Source of the DNA: Thermothielavioides terrestris NRRL 8126
Taxonomy: Eukaryota > Ascomycota > Sordariomycetes > Sordariales > Chaetomiaceae
Assembly: GCF_000226115.1 (NCBI RefSeq)
Contig: NC_016459.1
Span: 496,001-560,000, forward strand
Direction of reading: 5' to 3'
Length of the DNA stretch: 64,000 nt
Position 1 is the first letter of the stretch. Each line of letters starts with the position of its first letter. The notes below the pieces were generated by a model. The model was not told the DNA's origin. It saw only the letters and a list, made by a program, of their open reading frames with translations, and did not search any database. Positions 11,392-22,484 of this stretch are shown here, one piece after another. Position numbers and translations under genes: made by a program.

Positions 11392-13540
11392 ATGGCGATC
11401 AGAAAGGAGGCGGCAGAGCCCGCAGCAGCAGAGCTTTCCGGTCTCGACGAACCGGAAAAGCTGACGCATTCAGCACACTCGAGCACCACTGGGCAGGTTG
11501 AGCCCGCCTCCGCAGCTGCACCCACAGACCAGACACCTCGTTCGCCCGATGGCAACGACGTCAAAGGCGGCACAACCGCTGGTTCGCCGCAGTCCAACCA
11601 GCCACAACACCTTACAGGCGTCAAGGTCCGTAAAACCAAACATATGCCTCCCCCCATCCGGCCAGCACTGACGAGTACACGAAACAGCTGGTTGTGATCG
11701 TGGCGTCCGTGACCATGGCCGTGTTCTTGATGCTCCTGGACACCTCCATCGTGGGCACCGCAACGCCTTACATTACAGACGAATTCCACGCCTTACAGGG
11801 TGAGTGATGGCTCCGCGCGAGATGCCGCAGCGTGCCATGCCCAGCGCCCCGTGCTACCGGGGCCATCGCATCAGCTAACGTCGACTGCCCGGGCACCAGA
11901 CATCGGATGGTACGCCGCGGCCTACCAGGTCGCATCGGCGCCTCTGCAGCTGCTTACAGGCAAGATCTACCAGAAGTTTCCGCTGAAGTGGACGTTTCTG
12001 GGGTTCTTTGCGCTGTTCGAGCTCGGCTCTGTGCTCTGCGGCGCGGCGCAGTCGTCCACGATGCTGGTGAGTCCGCGCATGAACAATCGCGCGGCTTGGG
12101 CCGGGTTCTCACACTAACCTTGCTCTAGGTTGTGGGCCGAGCTGTCGCTGGTATGGGTTCTTCAGGTATGCCCCGGCACCACCTTGATGTCTTACGTCGA
12201 CACTGTGATGCGGACTAACAGCCGTCTACCAGGCCTCTTCAACGGCGCAATGGTCATCCTCGTTGCCTCGGTTCCGCTGCATAGAAGGCCCCCCATCATG
12301 GGCATGTTCATGGGCATTTCCCAGCTCGGCGTCGTGTGCGGCCCTCTCATCGGTGGCGCCCTGACCGAGTACGTGAGCTGGCGTTGGTGCTTCTACATCA
12401 ACCTGCCCGTCGGCGGCGCGTTCGCGCTGTTCCTCATGATCCTGCACGTCCCCGAGCAGGCGCCCAAGCCGAGCTTCGTCTCCGCCCTCCCCACCCTCTT
12501 CCGCGACCTGGACCTCATTGGATTCTCCCTGATGTCCCCCGCCGCTATCATGCTGCTGCTGGCGCTCGAGTACGGCAGCGGCACGTATCCGTGGAGCTCG
12601 TCCGTCGTCATCGGCCTCTTCTGCGGTGCCGGCGCAACCTGCATCGTCTGGCTGGTCTGGAATTGGCGCCGCGGCGACAAGGCGCTGGTGCCTGTGTCCA
12701 TGGCTCGTCGACGAGTCGTATGGTCCGGGGCGATCACCCAAGCGCTCATGCTCGCCCCGATGTTCATGATCAGCTACTTCCTCCCGATCTACTTCCAGGC
12801 CGTCAAGGGCGTGTCACCTTCCAAGTCCGGAGCCTATGTCCTGCCCAACATCATGGGCCAGCTGCTGACCGCCTTCCTCTCCGGCTTCATGGTGCAGAGG
12901 ACGGGCTACATCCTCCCCTACGTGATGTTCGCCTGTGCGACGACCGCCGTCGGAACCGGCCTGCTTGCGCTTCTCTCGCCGTCCACCCCGACCGGAGAAT
13001 GGGTCGGCTTCCAGCTCATCAGCGGTCTGGGCCGAGGCTTCGGGTTGCAAATGGTATGTGGCGGCAGCCTCTCCCAACCCCTCCTCATCCTAACTCACCA
13101 CCCGACCTTCTCAAGCGTTGCTGACCTGAACCTCCTCCCGACCGCAGTGCCTCCTCGCCGTCCAGACGGTCCTCAAGCCTGCCGAGGTGCCGCTCGCCAT
13201 CTCGCTGCTCATGTTCACGCAGTTCCTGACCAGCTCGGTCTTCCTGGTCGTCGGCAACGCCATCTTCGACGTGGTCCTGCGGGCGCAGCTCGCCGCGCAC
13301 GCGCCGGCGGTCGACGCCCAGGCCGTCATCGACGCCGGCACCACCGGCTTCCGCGCCGGCGTCGTCGGCCCCGCGGACCTCGCCGGCGTCGTGCTTGCCT
13401 ACGCCAACAGCTGCAAGCCCGTGTTTGCGCTGGCGGCGGCCGCGCCCGCGGCCGCGTTCTTCGTGGCGCCGTTCTTGGGCATGGTGGATGTGCGCAAGGG
13501 GAAGAAGGCTGCGCCGCCGAAGGGGGACGAGAAGGCGTGA
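11392..13540 (+). CDS. MFS transporter, DHA2 (14-TM) drug/metabolite exporter
   Basis: Six exons (11392-11625, 11676-11799, 11900-12066, 12129-12165, 12233-13053, 13148-13540) join to 591 aa. A hydrophilic N-terminus of about 80 residues precedes TM1 with LMLLDTSIVGTATPYI, the DHA2 form of motif D. DIGWYAAAYQVA, GRAVAGMGSSGLFNG, and GPLIGGALTEYVSWRWCFYI follow in the order seen in fungal exporters that accompany toxins and pigments. About 14 hydrophobic segments are visible and the C-terminus is short and Lys-rich. It is a plasma-membrane proton antiporter by family. Substrate is unknown. The GMC oxidase and the divergent Zn2Cys6 gene next to it suggest export of, or self-protection from, a small molecule. 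The tiny fourth exon (37 bp) is typical of this family. Confidence 0.93.
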
Positions 13541-14669
13541 GAGGCTACGCTAGCATCTATCGGAGGAGTTCGGGGTTTGGCTGCCTCGTCACAGGTTTCG
13601 TTTCCTAGGATTCGGTTACAGGGAAGTGGGATAGCAGGGTAGGGTAATGGTAAGAATGGGCTGGAGAGAATTGGCTAGATTGAGATAACTCCAGGATCGC
13701 AAGACTGCAGTCTCCCTAGTTACCTGAGTAAGATACGGCAAACTGGAAGGGGCTACTAGCATAGATCATACCCACATACATCGCACGAGGCCTTTGCACT
13801 TTTTTCCGCGAAACATCACATAGGCAGATTCAGCTCCAGCATACGACCTTCCGTTGACGCCAGTTGCAGCCCGTAACGTGGCACTGATACAGCTGTTCCG
13901 CCATTGTAATTGTCTTGTCGCTGTCACTGGCTTGGCTAGTGTCCCGCCCCCCTCCGTGGCCGCCGATTCAAAAAGACCCCCAAGAAAGTGAAAACCTCGT
14001 TACAGACTTCTGGCTCGCAATTCGAGAGAAAGCTAATGCGCAAAATCTCGGTGTGCCAAAGCAGGTAGGTAAAGTTGACGCGCCCGTGGAATGTCGCAAC
14101 CGGGGCAAGCAGCATGCAATAGCGCCCAGCGATGTTCCGTGGTCAAAGTTCTAGGCCTGCGGCCTGGCTTGTAGAATTAGAGTCCGAAGCTCCAATAACT
14201 CGACGAACAGGGTGGTCACGGTGGTGGGTTACAGAGACGCATATAACCGCCCGCAGGTGCATGTCAATGACACCCGTGGACAGGAATGAGGAGTCTCCGC
14301 TCCCAATGGACCGGAAGCGAACCCACGCGGCATCGGAAAGGAATCGTTATCCTCTCCGGGAGAAGACCTACACACGTCCTATCAAGCGGCAGTTTCAATG
14401 TATACCAGCACTCCACTCGCAGGAGTAATCTTCGCCACACCGGATACCACATCACTGGGAGACCATCCCCGTCGACGAAAGGGCGCGCCCAATTGCACGT
14501 AACCCCGCCTGGGGCTGAGTATGCTCCAACGATTAAAAGCCGATTGCTGACTCACCCCGCGCAGGAAGCAGGGGACGATTCCATTCATTCGCCTCCACCA
14601 CCGCCGCCAGCGCCATTACGAGCCGTCGAGCAGTCCAGCATCGCCATCCACCATACCTAATTATCCACC
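13541..14669. other. Intergenic region, no gene supported
   Basis: This 1.1 kb lies between the MFS stop and the GFA start. Short frames at 13915-14154 and 14286-14660 show no family features. A CT-rich stretch just before 14660 looks like the leader of the next gene. Confidence 0.6.
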
Positions 14670-15110
14670 ATGGAAGTCGCCTGCCAATGCGGCACCGTGC
14701 GCTTCACCACGCCGACGCCGGCGCCGCTGGCCGTCTACCACTGCCAGTGCACCGAGTGCCGCAAGCAGTCGGCCTCGGCCTTCGGCACGAGCGCCGTCCT
14801 CCCCGCGCGCGGGCTGTTCCCGCTGCCGGCGGAGCTGGCCACGAAGCTGGCCGTGTGGACGCGCCCCAGCAACGCGGGCCGCTCCGTCGACGGCTACTTC
14901 TGCCACGTGTGCGGCGTGCGCGTCATGCACCGCATCCGCGAGGCCGACGGCGCCGAGCGGGACGTCGTCAGCGTCAAGGGCGGCCTGGTTAAGGGGCTGG
15001 ACTGGAAGAGCGGGGTGCATATTTTCACGCGCAGCGCGGTTGTCCCGGTGCCTGAGGGCGCTGAAGCTTGGGAGGCGGAGCCCCCGGCGATGGTGGGGAG
15101 GAGGGGTTGA
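14670..15110 (+). CDS. GFA/CENP-V domain zinc protein
   Basis: A single exon encodes 146 aa, starting in a good context (CCACCATGG). The Mss4-like GFA fold is shown by its zinc ligands: CQCGTVRF near residues 5-12, HCQCTECRKQSASAFG near 24-39, and FCHVCGVRV near 78-86. The family name comes from glutathione-dependent formaldehyde-activating enzyme, but most fungal members have no proven reaction and may simply bind glutathione or similar thiols. Length matches the family (130-150 aa). No targeting signal is seen. The start is fixed because CQCG must begin close to the N-terminus. It stands alone with its own promoter. Confidence 0.92.
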   Translation: MEVACQCGTVRFTTPTPAPLAVYHCQCTECRKQSASAFGTSAVLPARGLFPLPAELATKLAVWTRPSNAGRSVDGYFCHVCGVRVMHRIREADGAERDVVSVKGGLVKGLDWKSGVHIFTRSAVVPVPEGAEAWEAEPPAMVGRRG

Positions 15111-15671
15111 GGATGGGGACGTGGATGTATTGACAGTGTGATGGGGCAGAGGAGTAATGTTTGTTGGCCGTAGTGGCCCAGATACGAGCTTGTCATGCAA
15201 TCCAAGCAGTTGCGCTGACGGGATCTTGGTCCGGGAGACAGCCAGCCGAAGATCGGCGACGGGGCAAGTGACTCAAGCGTCAAGTGTCGACATTGTTCGA
15301 CGGCCATATATATGCGTGTGCTTGGAGGAACGCTCACTTCTGACTTTGTACGAGACTTGGGTCGCCGTCCTTCACCTCCCAGATCCTGTCCCCCGCTTGG
15401 CGGCTGGTGAGATCGCGTGCTGAGCACAAGATGCTCCGCAATGGCGCTCCATCCACAGGGTAACCAATCGAAATGTGCTACGGAACATTGCATCCCCGTT
15501 GGCTCCCCTCCCGCATTGATAAGCGAATCCCAGGTCCCCGGCGTCAAGTCCTGATATCCACTCCTTTAAAGTCCACTCCTCCAACTGCCAGACCACAAAA
15601 GCCCGGGCATTCTCGCGTTCCCGCTCACCCTTCTGCTGCAACCTGAGATTTGCAACTTGCAGCGCCGAAGT
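15111..15671. other. Intergenic region, no gene supported
   Basis: This 560-bp spacer holds a TATATATATG-like motif at about 15305-15313, roughly 360 bp before the next start. Frames crossing this interval are shadows without family signals. Confidence 0.5.
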
Positions 15672-16817
15672 ATGGGCTCTGCTCCCGTTCCTGCTGGCGT
15701 GCCGCCCAGCGGCCTAAGCAGCGACGTCCTCCTGGTCATCGTGCCGTTTCCGCGCGACGAAAAATGGACCGCCCACCTCCAAGCGCGGCACCCGGGGCTT
15801 CAAGTCCGATGGGTCACTCGACAGTTCATGTCCCCGCCGGCGCCGCTACCGGAGGAAACGCTCGACGGCGTCTCCCTCCTCTTGACTGTCTGGCCGCCCC
15901 CTATGGAACCTCTGCCAAAGGTTCGCTTTGTCCAGCTGGTCTCTGCCGGCGCCGACAGGTGGATCACGCACGAGCTGTACCAGAAGCCAGACGTGATCTT
16001 CTGCACCATGAACGGAGTCCATGCGTGAGTTAGCGGGTCCTTGAAGGGCGCAAACGCTCGTTGTTGACGTATCGGCAGGCCCCAGATCGCCGAGTGGGTC
16101 ATTGGCTCCTGGTTGATGATGCGCCACCACTTCCTCGACTACGCGGAACAGCAAAAGCGGGAGAAGTTCGCGCGTCTGAACGATGTCACCGCGGAGGACT
16201 CACCCGGTCTCCGCATGGGCGTGCTCGGCTACGGGGCTATTGGACGGCAGTGCGCCCGGCTAGCCCAAGCCTTGGGGATGGAAGTCTACGCTTACACGCG
16301 TAGCGAGAAGTCGACGCCTGAATCTCGCAAGGACGACAGCTACTGCGTCCCGGGCACAGGCGATCCCGACGGCGTAATCCCGGCCAGATGGTTCCACGGC
16401 GAGTCGAGAGAAGCCGTCAACGAATTCCTCGCCCAGGACCTCGACATCCTGGTGCTGAGCCTTCCCCTGACCGAGTCCACGGAATACATTCTCGGCCGGG
16501 AGCAGTTCGAGATCCTGTCCAAGAGGAAGACGTTCGTTTCAAACATTGCACGCGGCAAGCACATCGACTCAGATGCCCTCCTCGACGCCCTGCGGGAGGG
16601 CAAGATCAGGGGCGCGGCGCTGGACGTGACCGATCCCGAGCCGTTGCCGGACAACCACCCGCTCTTTACGGCGCCCAATGTGTTCATCACTCCCCACGTC
16701 AGTTGGCAGACGCCGCAGCTCTTTGCTCGCATCCAGGCCGTCGTCGAGAAAAATCTCGAGAACCTGAGCGAGGGAAAGCCCCTGATCAATGTCATAAACC
16801 GGCAGCACCATTATTGA
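15672..16817 (+). CDS. D-isomer-specific 2-hydroxyacid dehydrogenase
   Basis: Two exons (15672-16024 and 16079-16817) give 363 aa; the Ala codon of the NGVHAPQIAEW motif is split by the intron. The Rossmann motif GVLGYGAIGRQCA lies near residue 165. The catalytic triad is in place: Arg in SNIARGKHI (about 274), Glu in DVTDPEPLPD (about 305) and His in ITPHVSWQ (about 324). The family reduces 2-keto acids or oxidises D-2-hydroxy acids with NAD(P)H; the exact substrate (glyoxylate, hydroxypyruvate, others) cannot be read from sequence. An in-frame ATG five codons upstream (15657) is an alternative start, but the Met-Gly-Ser start is in better position. It is convergent with the FAD monooxygenase and only 45 bp separate their stops, so their 3' UTRs must overlap. 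Confidence 0.93.
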
Positions 16818-16862
16818 GAAATATCCGCTGGAGAACAGGTAGAGGTTTTGTATGTTTCTACC

Positions 16863-18506
16863 TCACGCTTTGACATCGCCGCTAAGCCGTCTGCGCAGAT
16901 CCGCCTTGGCCTCCGCAACTGCTGCATCAAGATCAATGCCCCAGCAGACTGCCTGGCGCCCCTGGATATCCTTCCTCATCGCCTCGAAGTGCTCCCTTCC
17001 GGTGTTCGGCAGCCGCCACTCGTACAGGTCCGCCGCCCGTCGGCTGCTCTGCACCAGCCACTGGTCTCGCTCCCGGCGGCTGGCATCGAACGCGGCGAAG
17101 ACCGACCTAATTGCGTGGCCCACGTCTCTCGCTGCTGCGTCGTCGATGCTCGCTAGCTCTTCCAGGAGCGACGTGAGCACGGCGACGTCTTCCATGCAGA
17201 AACCGGCCCCTGAGCCGTGGTGCGGCGTGCTGGCGTGCGCTGCGTCGCCGATGACGAGGACACGGCCGGCGTAAAAAGTCGGTAGCGGATGGGCTGCGAG
17301 GTCGAACAGGCCCCACTGGTTTATGCGAGGATGAGTTAGCTTTCTGTTTTGTATGTAGAGAGCCTGTCGTTGGGAATAGACTTGCCTTGTCCATTTTGTC
17401 TTTCGTCAGCCGGAGAAGCTTTTGCACAGACTTGCCGAAGCCGCCCTGCTCGAAATCCCGAAGCGCATCGTCCCTTGTGGCTGGCAGCGTGAGGCTCCGA
17501 GCGTCTTTGATCGGCCAGTTTTCGTTCGAGTCCGTGACGAAGGCGACGAGGTTGAGCAGTTGGCCTGGCCCATCCTCGCCCACAGGGAAGGTCAGCAAGT
17601 GTCTTCCGTGGCCCATCTGCTCATGTCAGTGAATCAGTGAATCGTCTCTCCGCTATATCCCGCTGGCCCGGTTGAGACCAGATCCCTCCCGCCAACCCCT
17701 CATCTAGGAACCTCCGCAGCACTCACCCACAGACTCGTACACCCCGCTCTGTCCCTCCCGACCTCCTCCATGGCCTTCTCCATCGGAATCATACACCGAT
17801 AGGCATACTTGCCGCTGTACCCGCACCTCGCAGCCTCCTTCTCCGGCCCCCCAACCACGACCTCCCTGACCTTCGACTTGACGCCGTCGCAGCCCACAAC
17901 CGCGTCCGCCTCGGCCGTGGTCCCATCCTCAAACCGAAGCACCACCCTGTCGCCCTTGTCCTCGATCCCAGCCAGCCGCTTGCCAAACTGCACCACCCCG
18001 TCCGGCACCATGCCCATCAGCACCTCCAGCCACCGCGCGCGATGCACCGCGCCGTGCCCGTCACCGAACCTTGCAAACACCCTAAACGCCGGCGCCAGCT
18101 CACGCGCATCCACATCGGCCGTGCCGTCAAGGAACTCAATCCACACCGGCTCCTCTATCTCGCCCTCTCCCTGCACCGCAAGAGGCCTCCCCTCCTCATC
18201 CCATTTTTTCAACCCATCCCCACCATTGCGCTCCCCGTTCGCCCCGCGGCGCGGATCCGCCTCGCGCAGATCCCGCCGCGTGCTGCGCGCCATGAACGCC
18301 GCCCACAGCTTCTCGTCGACGATGCGCATCGCGCGCGCCGCGTTCGGCCCGAATCCCAGCCCCGCGCCCAGCTCGGTCGGGCTCGCACTCTGCTCGTACA
18401 CGCTGAAGGACACGCCGCGGCGGGCGAGGCCGATCGCCAGCGTTGCGCCCGTGATGCCGGCGCCGATGATGGCTATGTGCATTGGCGGTTGTGGTTGGGG
18501 GGGCAT
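16863..18506 (-). CDS. FAD-dependent aromatic monooxygenase (salicylate hydroxylase-like)
   Basis: Three exons on the minus strand (18506-17727, 17616-17386, 17315-16863) sum to 487 aa. The N-terminal FAD motif is IAIIGAGITGATLAIGLARRG, the middle DG-type motif is AVVGCDGVKSKVRE, and the second FAD motif is RVLVIGDAAHASTPHHG. These are the three hallmarks of class A flavoprotein monooxygenases. They hydroxylate an aromatic or enolic substrate using NAD(P)H and O2 in the cytosol. Intron 2 starts with GC rather than GT (AAG|GCAAGT) and has a good branch site (GCTAAC); reading through it destroys the frame, while removing it joins DK to WGLFDLAAHPLP exactly as in the family. Substrate is unknown. 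Gln/Pro-rich residues precede the FAD fold. Confidence 0.93.
17316..17385 (-). other. GC-AG intron in the FAD monooxygenase
   Basis: A 70-bp intron on the minus strand with donor AAG|GCAAGT, branch-like GCTAAC and acceptor AACCAG|TGG. The donor matches all consensus positions except the second, as is usual for the minority GC class. Confidence 0.8.
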
Positions 18507-19573
18507 GGTTGGTTTGTCGAAGGTAGGGTGGTGGACACTGACTGGGTGAGGAAGGAAGGTGAAAAGCGTATATGTGTTGGGGGAGGGGACGGGTTGTTGG
18601 ATGCGGGAGTCAGGTAAGGAAATACGACCTCATACCTTGGTCGTGGTTGTTCGATGATCCGCCCACTCCCCGGATGCCAATATCCTGATGTGGCTAACTG
18701 CCGATGGGTGGGGTACAGTAAGCAAGGCGCTTCCTCGATGCGGAGAACGGCCCAGCAAACTGTATGGACGGTGCAGGAAATAGGGTGAGCGGGATTAACG
18801 CTGACGTTGGAAAAAACATCGTCCAGCGGTCGGAGTAACGAGTGGCACGACTCCTTGGACGGATCAGACTGAAGACTATGGAGTTTGCGGCCCCCTTGGC
18901 TGCGGAGACAGACCACTGGATATGCTTGGTATACATACGGGAATTAAAAAGTTAGTTGGTGCCATGGCTTCGGGGCTGGTCTCCCCAACTTCCCCAATAT
19001 CTCGATACTTCTGAATTAGGTTTGTCTGTTTGATCTTTATGTCTTTGCAGCAAATATCACGACGCCCTTCGGAAAGGGATTCCAAGCGCCCTTGTCATTG
19101 GAGTTCAATTTGGCACAGCGAACGTCTTGGGGGTCATCTTCCTCCAGAGCTGCGGACGGTGGTTACCTCCAGAGAGCTTAGCAATCATTCAACATCTGTA
19201 AGTCAGGGAAGATGGACTCCTTGCAGAAGCGGCAGTTCAGCCAGCGGCTTCTCCAGCAGCATGAATTGAGACTGGATTGTTGGTTCTGATCGTTCAGCGC
19301 CACATACTTGGCAGCACGATCCACGAGGAAAGCAGCAGCCGAATTGATGCCACGACGAGTTTGCGAGTGCTCGCCCATCGTCGCAACGGGCCCTAGCAGG
19401 ACGCGAGAGCGGACACTTTTCCTGCTTGCACTCCGCCCCACGAGGAGGAGGCATACGACCCTAGTGCCACTCCGCGCAGCCAGAGATATTTTATTCTCTC
19501 TTTTCCTGCATTTGAATGTGACCTGTAGGCCTCTAATTAAATCCACCGCGCGCCGTACTCCCTCGCCGAGAGG
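18507..19573. other. Intergenic region, no gene supported
   Basis: Upstream flank of the monooxygenase. Several frames of 70-120 aa exist (for example 19178-19546 minus) but none has a recognisable domain, biased composition or matching splice partners. Confidence 0.55.
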
Positions 19574-19575
19574 AT

Positions 19576-19765
19576 GAGAAAAAGAAGAAGAAGAAGAAGA
19601 AGAAGAAGAAGAAGAAGAAGAAGAAGAAGAAGAAGAAGAAGAAGAAGAAGAAGAAGAAGAAGAAGAAGAAGAAGAAGAAGAAGAAGAAGAAGAAGAAGAA
19701 GAAGAAGAAGAAGAAAAGAGAGAGAGAGAGAGAGAGAGAGAAAGAAAGAAAGAAAAAGGAGTAGA
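19576..19765. repeat. GAA/AAG trinucleotide tract with AG and AAAG ends
   Basis: About 130 bp of nearly pure AAG/GAA repeat (about 19579-19714) is followed by (AG)n and (AAAG)n. The strand asymmetry is complete: one strand is all purine, which favours triplex (H-DNA) formation. It translates as poly-Arg or poly-Leu in open frames, but these are artefacts. A smaller AAAG cluster follows at about 19856-19890. Confidence 0.97.
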
Positions 19766-20054
19766 CCTGAATCGAAACGCTGGTGTGAGCTGGCGCAGAA
19801 CTTTCCGCCCCAGTTCAATACAGGTCCAGCATTTCCATTAGATTCCATGGCAGAAAAAAAAAATGAGAAAAAAGAAAGAAAGAAAGAAAGCCGCCCAATC
19901 TCAGAGGCCGCTGCCCCTGTTCAAAGACTCCAGGTCTTCCTCCCTCTCCAGACCATGATCCCTATGAACCTTGCTGAGTCACCTGTGACTTCCATAGCGG
20001 TCACTGGACACTGCCCGCAGGATTAGTGCCGCTACTCTCGGGGGCGTAGCCAGA

Positions 20055-20917
20055 CTAGTAGGCTGAGTAGTTGTCCAGGCCGTAGACGGCACCATAGCCG
20101 GCGGCATAGCCGGCGTCATAACCCGCTGAGAGGCCGGTGGCGTAGCCCGTGTCGTAGTCGGTGTCAGTGCCGGAGCCGGCGCCGTAGCTGCCGCTATTGC
20201 CCGGGGGATAGGTTGAGGTGCTGGCTGAGGGACAACCCGCGGCCTAACGAGGAAGGAGAAGTCACGCAGTAATGGTTAGGAACTCATTCGCTAGCCGGGC
20301 AAGGGATGATGGTCGGAGTGAACAAGGTTGTGTTGAGCTTACTCGGCAGGCAGAGCATTGGAGCTCGGCGGAGGAACCGGTCGTCGACTTGCAGTGGCGG
20401 GGGTCTTTGCACGACGGGCTTCCCTTGCAGACACAGGGTTGCTTGGAGGAAGTCGAGGAGCCCTTGTGCTTGGAGGTGGACTGGCCGGAGGAAGACGACG
20501 AGTCGCATTTGCCCTCCTGGGTGAGGCGAGTCAGTGAACGTCATGCATGGCATGGTAGCGCTGATATGCTCTTAAAGCTGAAGACACGGATACAGGTGAG
20601 CAACTCACGCAATGCTTGCAGTAGTCTTTTCCAGCTGGTGGGATTCTGGCGCACCGCTTAGGATTCTTGCACTTCTTGGCGTCGAGTGGCTGTCCGCATT
20701 TGCAGGTGACAACGGGACTGAGACCTTGGCATGTCTGGTACTGTGGCGCAGGAGAAAGGAGAACGTAAGCTATGAATCACGAAGAAGAGCAGGACATACT
20801 TACGCATCCCGAGCACAATACCGATTCGTTGTACTGGAACCCTGCGCAGCCGTCCTTGCTCCTGCAGTACCGCTTCAACGGTCCACGGCAGGCACAGCCA
20901 GGTCCAAAGAAGGCCAT
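20055..20917 (-). CDS. Modular cysteine-rich protein with Gly/Tyr-rich tail (hypothetical)
   Basis: Four exons on the minus strand (20917-20804, 20740-20609, 20516-20343, 20243-20055) join in one frame to 202 aa with GT-AG introns. Exon 1 ends on CSGC, exon 2 on CKHC and exon 3 on CSACR, so each of the first three exons encodes one Cys module closed by C-x2-C; introns 1 and 2 are phase 0. Pairs such as CAC, CKC, CVC and spaced single Cys fit several small zinc or disulphide units. Exon 3 also has a Ser/Lys-rich linker. Exon 4 encodes a low-complexity tail of GY, AGY and GYG repeats. There is no signal peptide (start MAFFGPGC), so a cytoplasmic or nuclear metal-binding role is more likely than secretion. 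I do not recognise the family. The coding frame is hidden in simple ORF lists because the exons are short. Confidence 0.8.
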
Positions 20918-22484
20918 GGTGTCAGGTATTTGTGTCGCTTGGGTGTTGCTGGTGTAGTGTGAAGTGAAAGTAATGATGTAATGACTTGAAGTAGAGTCTT
21001 GGTTGTTGAGTGGCTGCCGGGAGCTCCAACGATCACTGAGAGCAACCCCTTCTTATACATCTACTGCAGTGCCGATCATGACACGCCGAACGCCGGTTCC
21101 TTCTCACAACGCGCTACTATCAATGAAAGAATTTCTATTGCAGCAAACTCGAGGGCCAGCTGCAAGCCGTGGTCAATCGACTCTGCCTAGGTGCCCGTGG
21201 CCAGGTGAAGCCACAAGAACAAAGGAGGACTTGTTGCCCCGCTGATCATGAAAGAATGATGGCTCCGTCTTATTTATCATCTTTATAACTAGAATATTAG
21301 TACATACGAGTTGTGTTTCACCGACTCAACACCACACCTGGCAGGGAGCAGGGTCATGGAGTTCTTACAGCAATTCAGTGAGCCGGCCACCATCCGGGAC
21401 GTGGCAGAAAGGTATGAAGGGAGGCTCATGGCGTCAGTATTCGGCACACACCTTGAATAGCATGGCCATTCATTTGTTAGGGCTCAAGACAAGCTAGAAC
21501 TGTGAATAATCAATCAACTCAAGAAGTCCACAACTCACGGCCCCTGCAGGGTACACAAAACCCAAGGCACTACCTTGACCTGTCCGAATCAACATCAAAC
21601 ATGTGAACCGCTCAAAAGTCTCGCAATTTTCTTCATCTTATTGGACCATGTTGGAGCATCGGCATGAGGATCATGTTTTCTTTCTCGGACAACCAGCATT
21701 TGTTGGACATGAGTTTGAGGGGTTAGACAGCTAGCCCACACATAGCGTGATGACTCTTTGCAACAACGACGCAAAAACTTCAAGTTTCTAACCACAAGAT
21801 TCCAGCATCTCGACCATCCTTAATCTCGAGTCCACCGTAACAACGTGGCATGATCGGACCAGCCTGACACGCGTGCCATGATCAGGATATTATGTGCGAG
21901 TGCTTGCCCATTCTAACCTTACCCAGAGCATCCTTTCCCCCGCATCCAACTTGACAGCTGTCGAAAATAAGACCATTTAACTCCACTCCGCCCAGCGTAG
22001 GCGCTCTGCTTCCATGACAACCAGGGGTATCGTGGCGACCAGTCTTCCGACACAAATGCCCTGAGCAGCCCTGCGTAGCATCAAGTCGACGCAGCGTTTG
22101 CCCTCGGTTGGTCGCTCGCTGTTGCCCTGCCTAAGATACTTGGTTAGAGCCGGATCTTTCCTCCAGAGTCAAGAGGCGGTCTCGGATCGATACCATGTTC
22201 TGCCTCGGGCAAACTCGCAGCAGTCCGCCGAAAGAGGCTCGCGCAGCACTCACCTCCCGATGCTGGAAAGGTCCCGTCGCTGGAACATATGACTGTTTGC
22301 CATGGACTCGCCTCGGAACGATCCCCAGTTGGCTTGTTCAGCCTTTTGCTGAACCCCCGTCGGTCGTCTGCTCATCGTGAAGATGATCAGCCACCCGCTG
22401 CAAGTGTTTACTCGCCCGACGGGAGTGAGCCGATATTCATGATCGAGTCAGTTGATCATGAGTCGGTCGATGATCTCTGCCCAG
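20918..22484. other. Intergenic region, no gene supported
   Basis: This 1.57 kb separates the cysteine-module gene from the NACHT gene stop. It holds only short frames without family features. It includes the promoter of the cysteine-module gene. Confidence 0.55.

Noticed and set aside
19537..20026. Poly-Arg and poly-Leu ORFs
   Set aside because: Direct translations of the GAA/AAG microsatellite.
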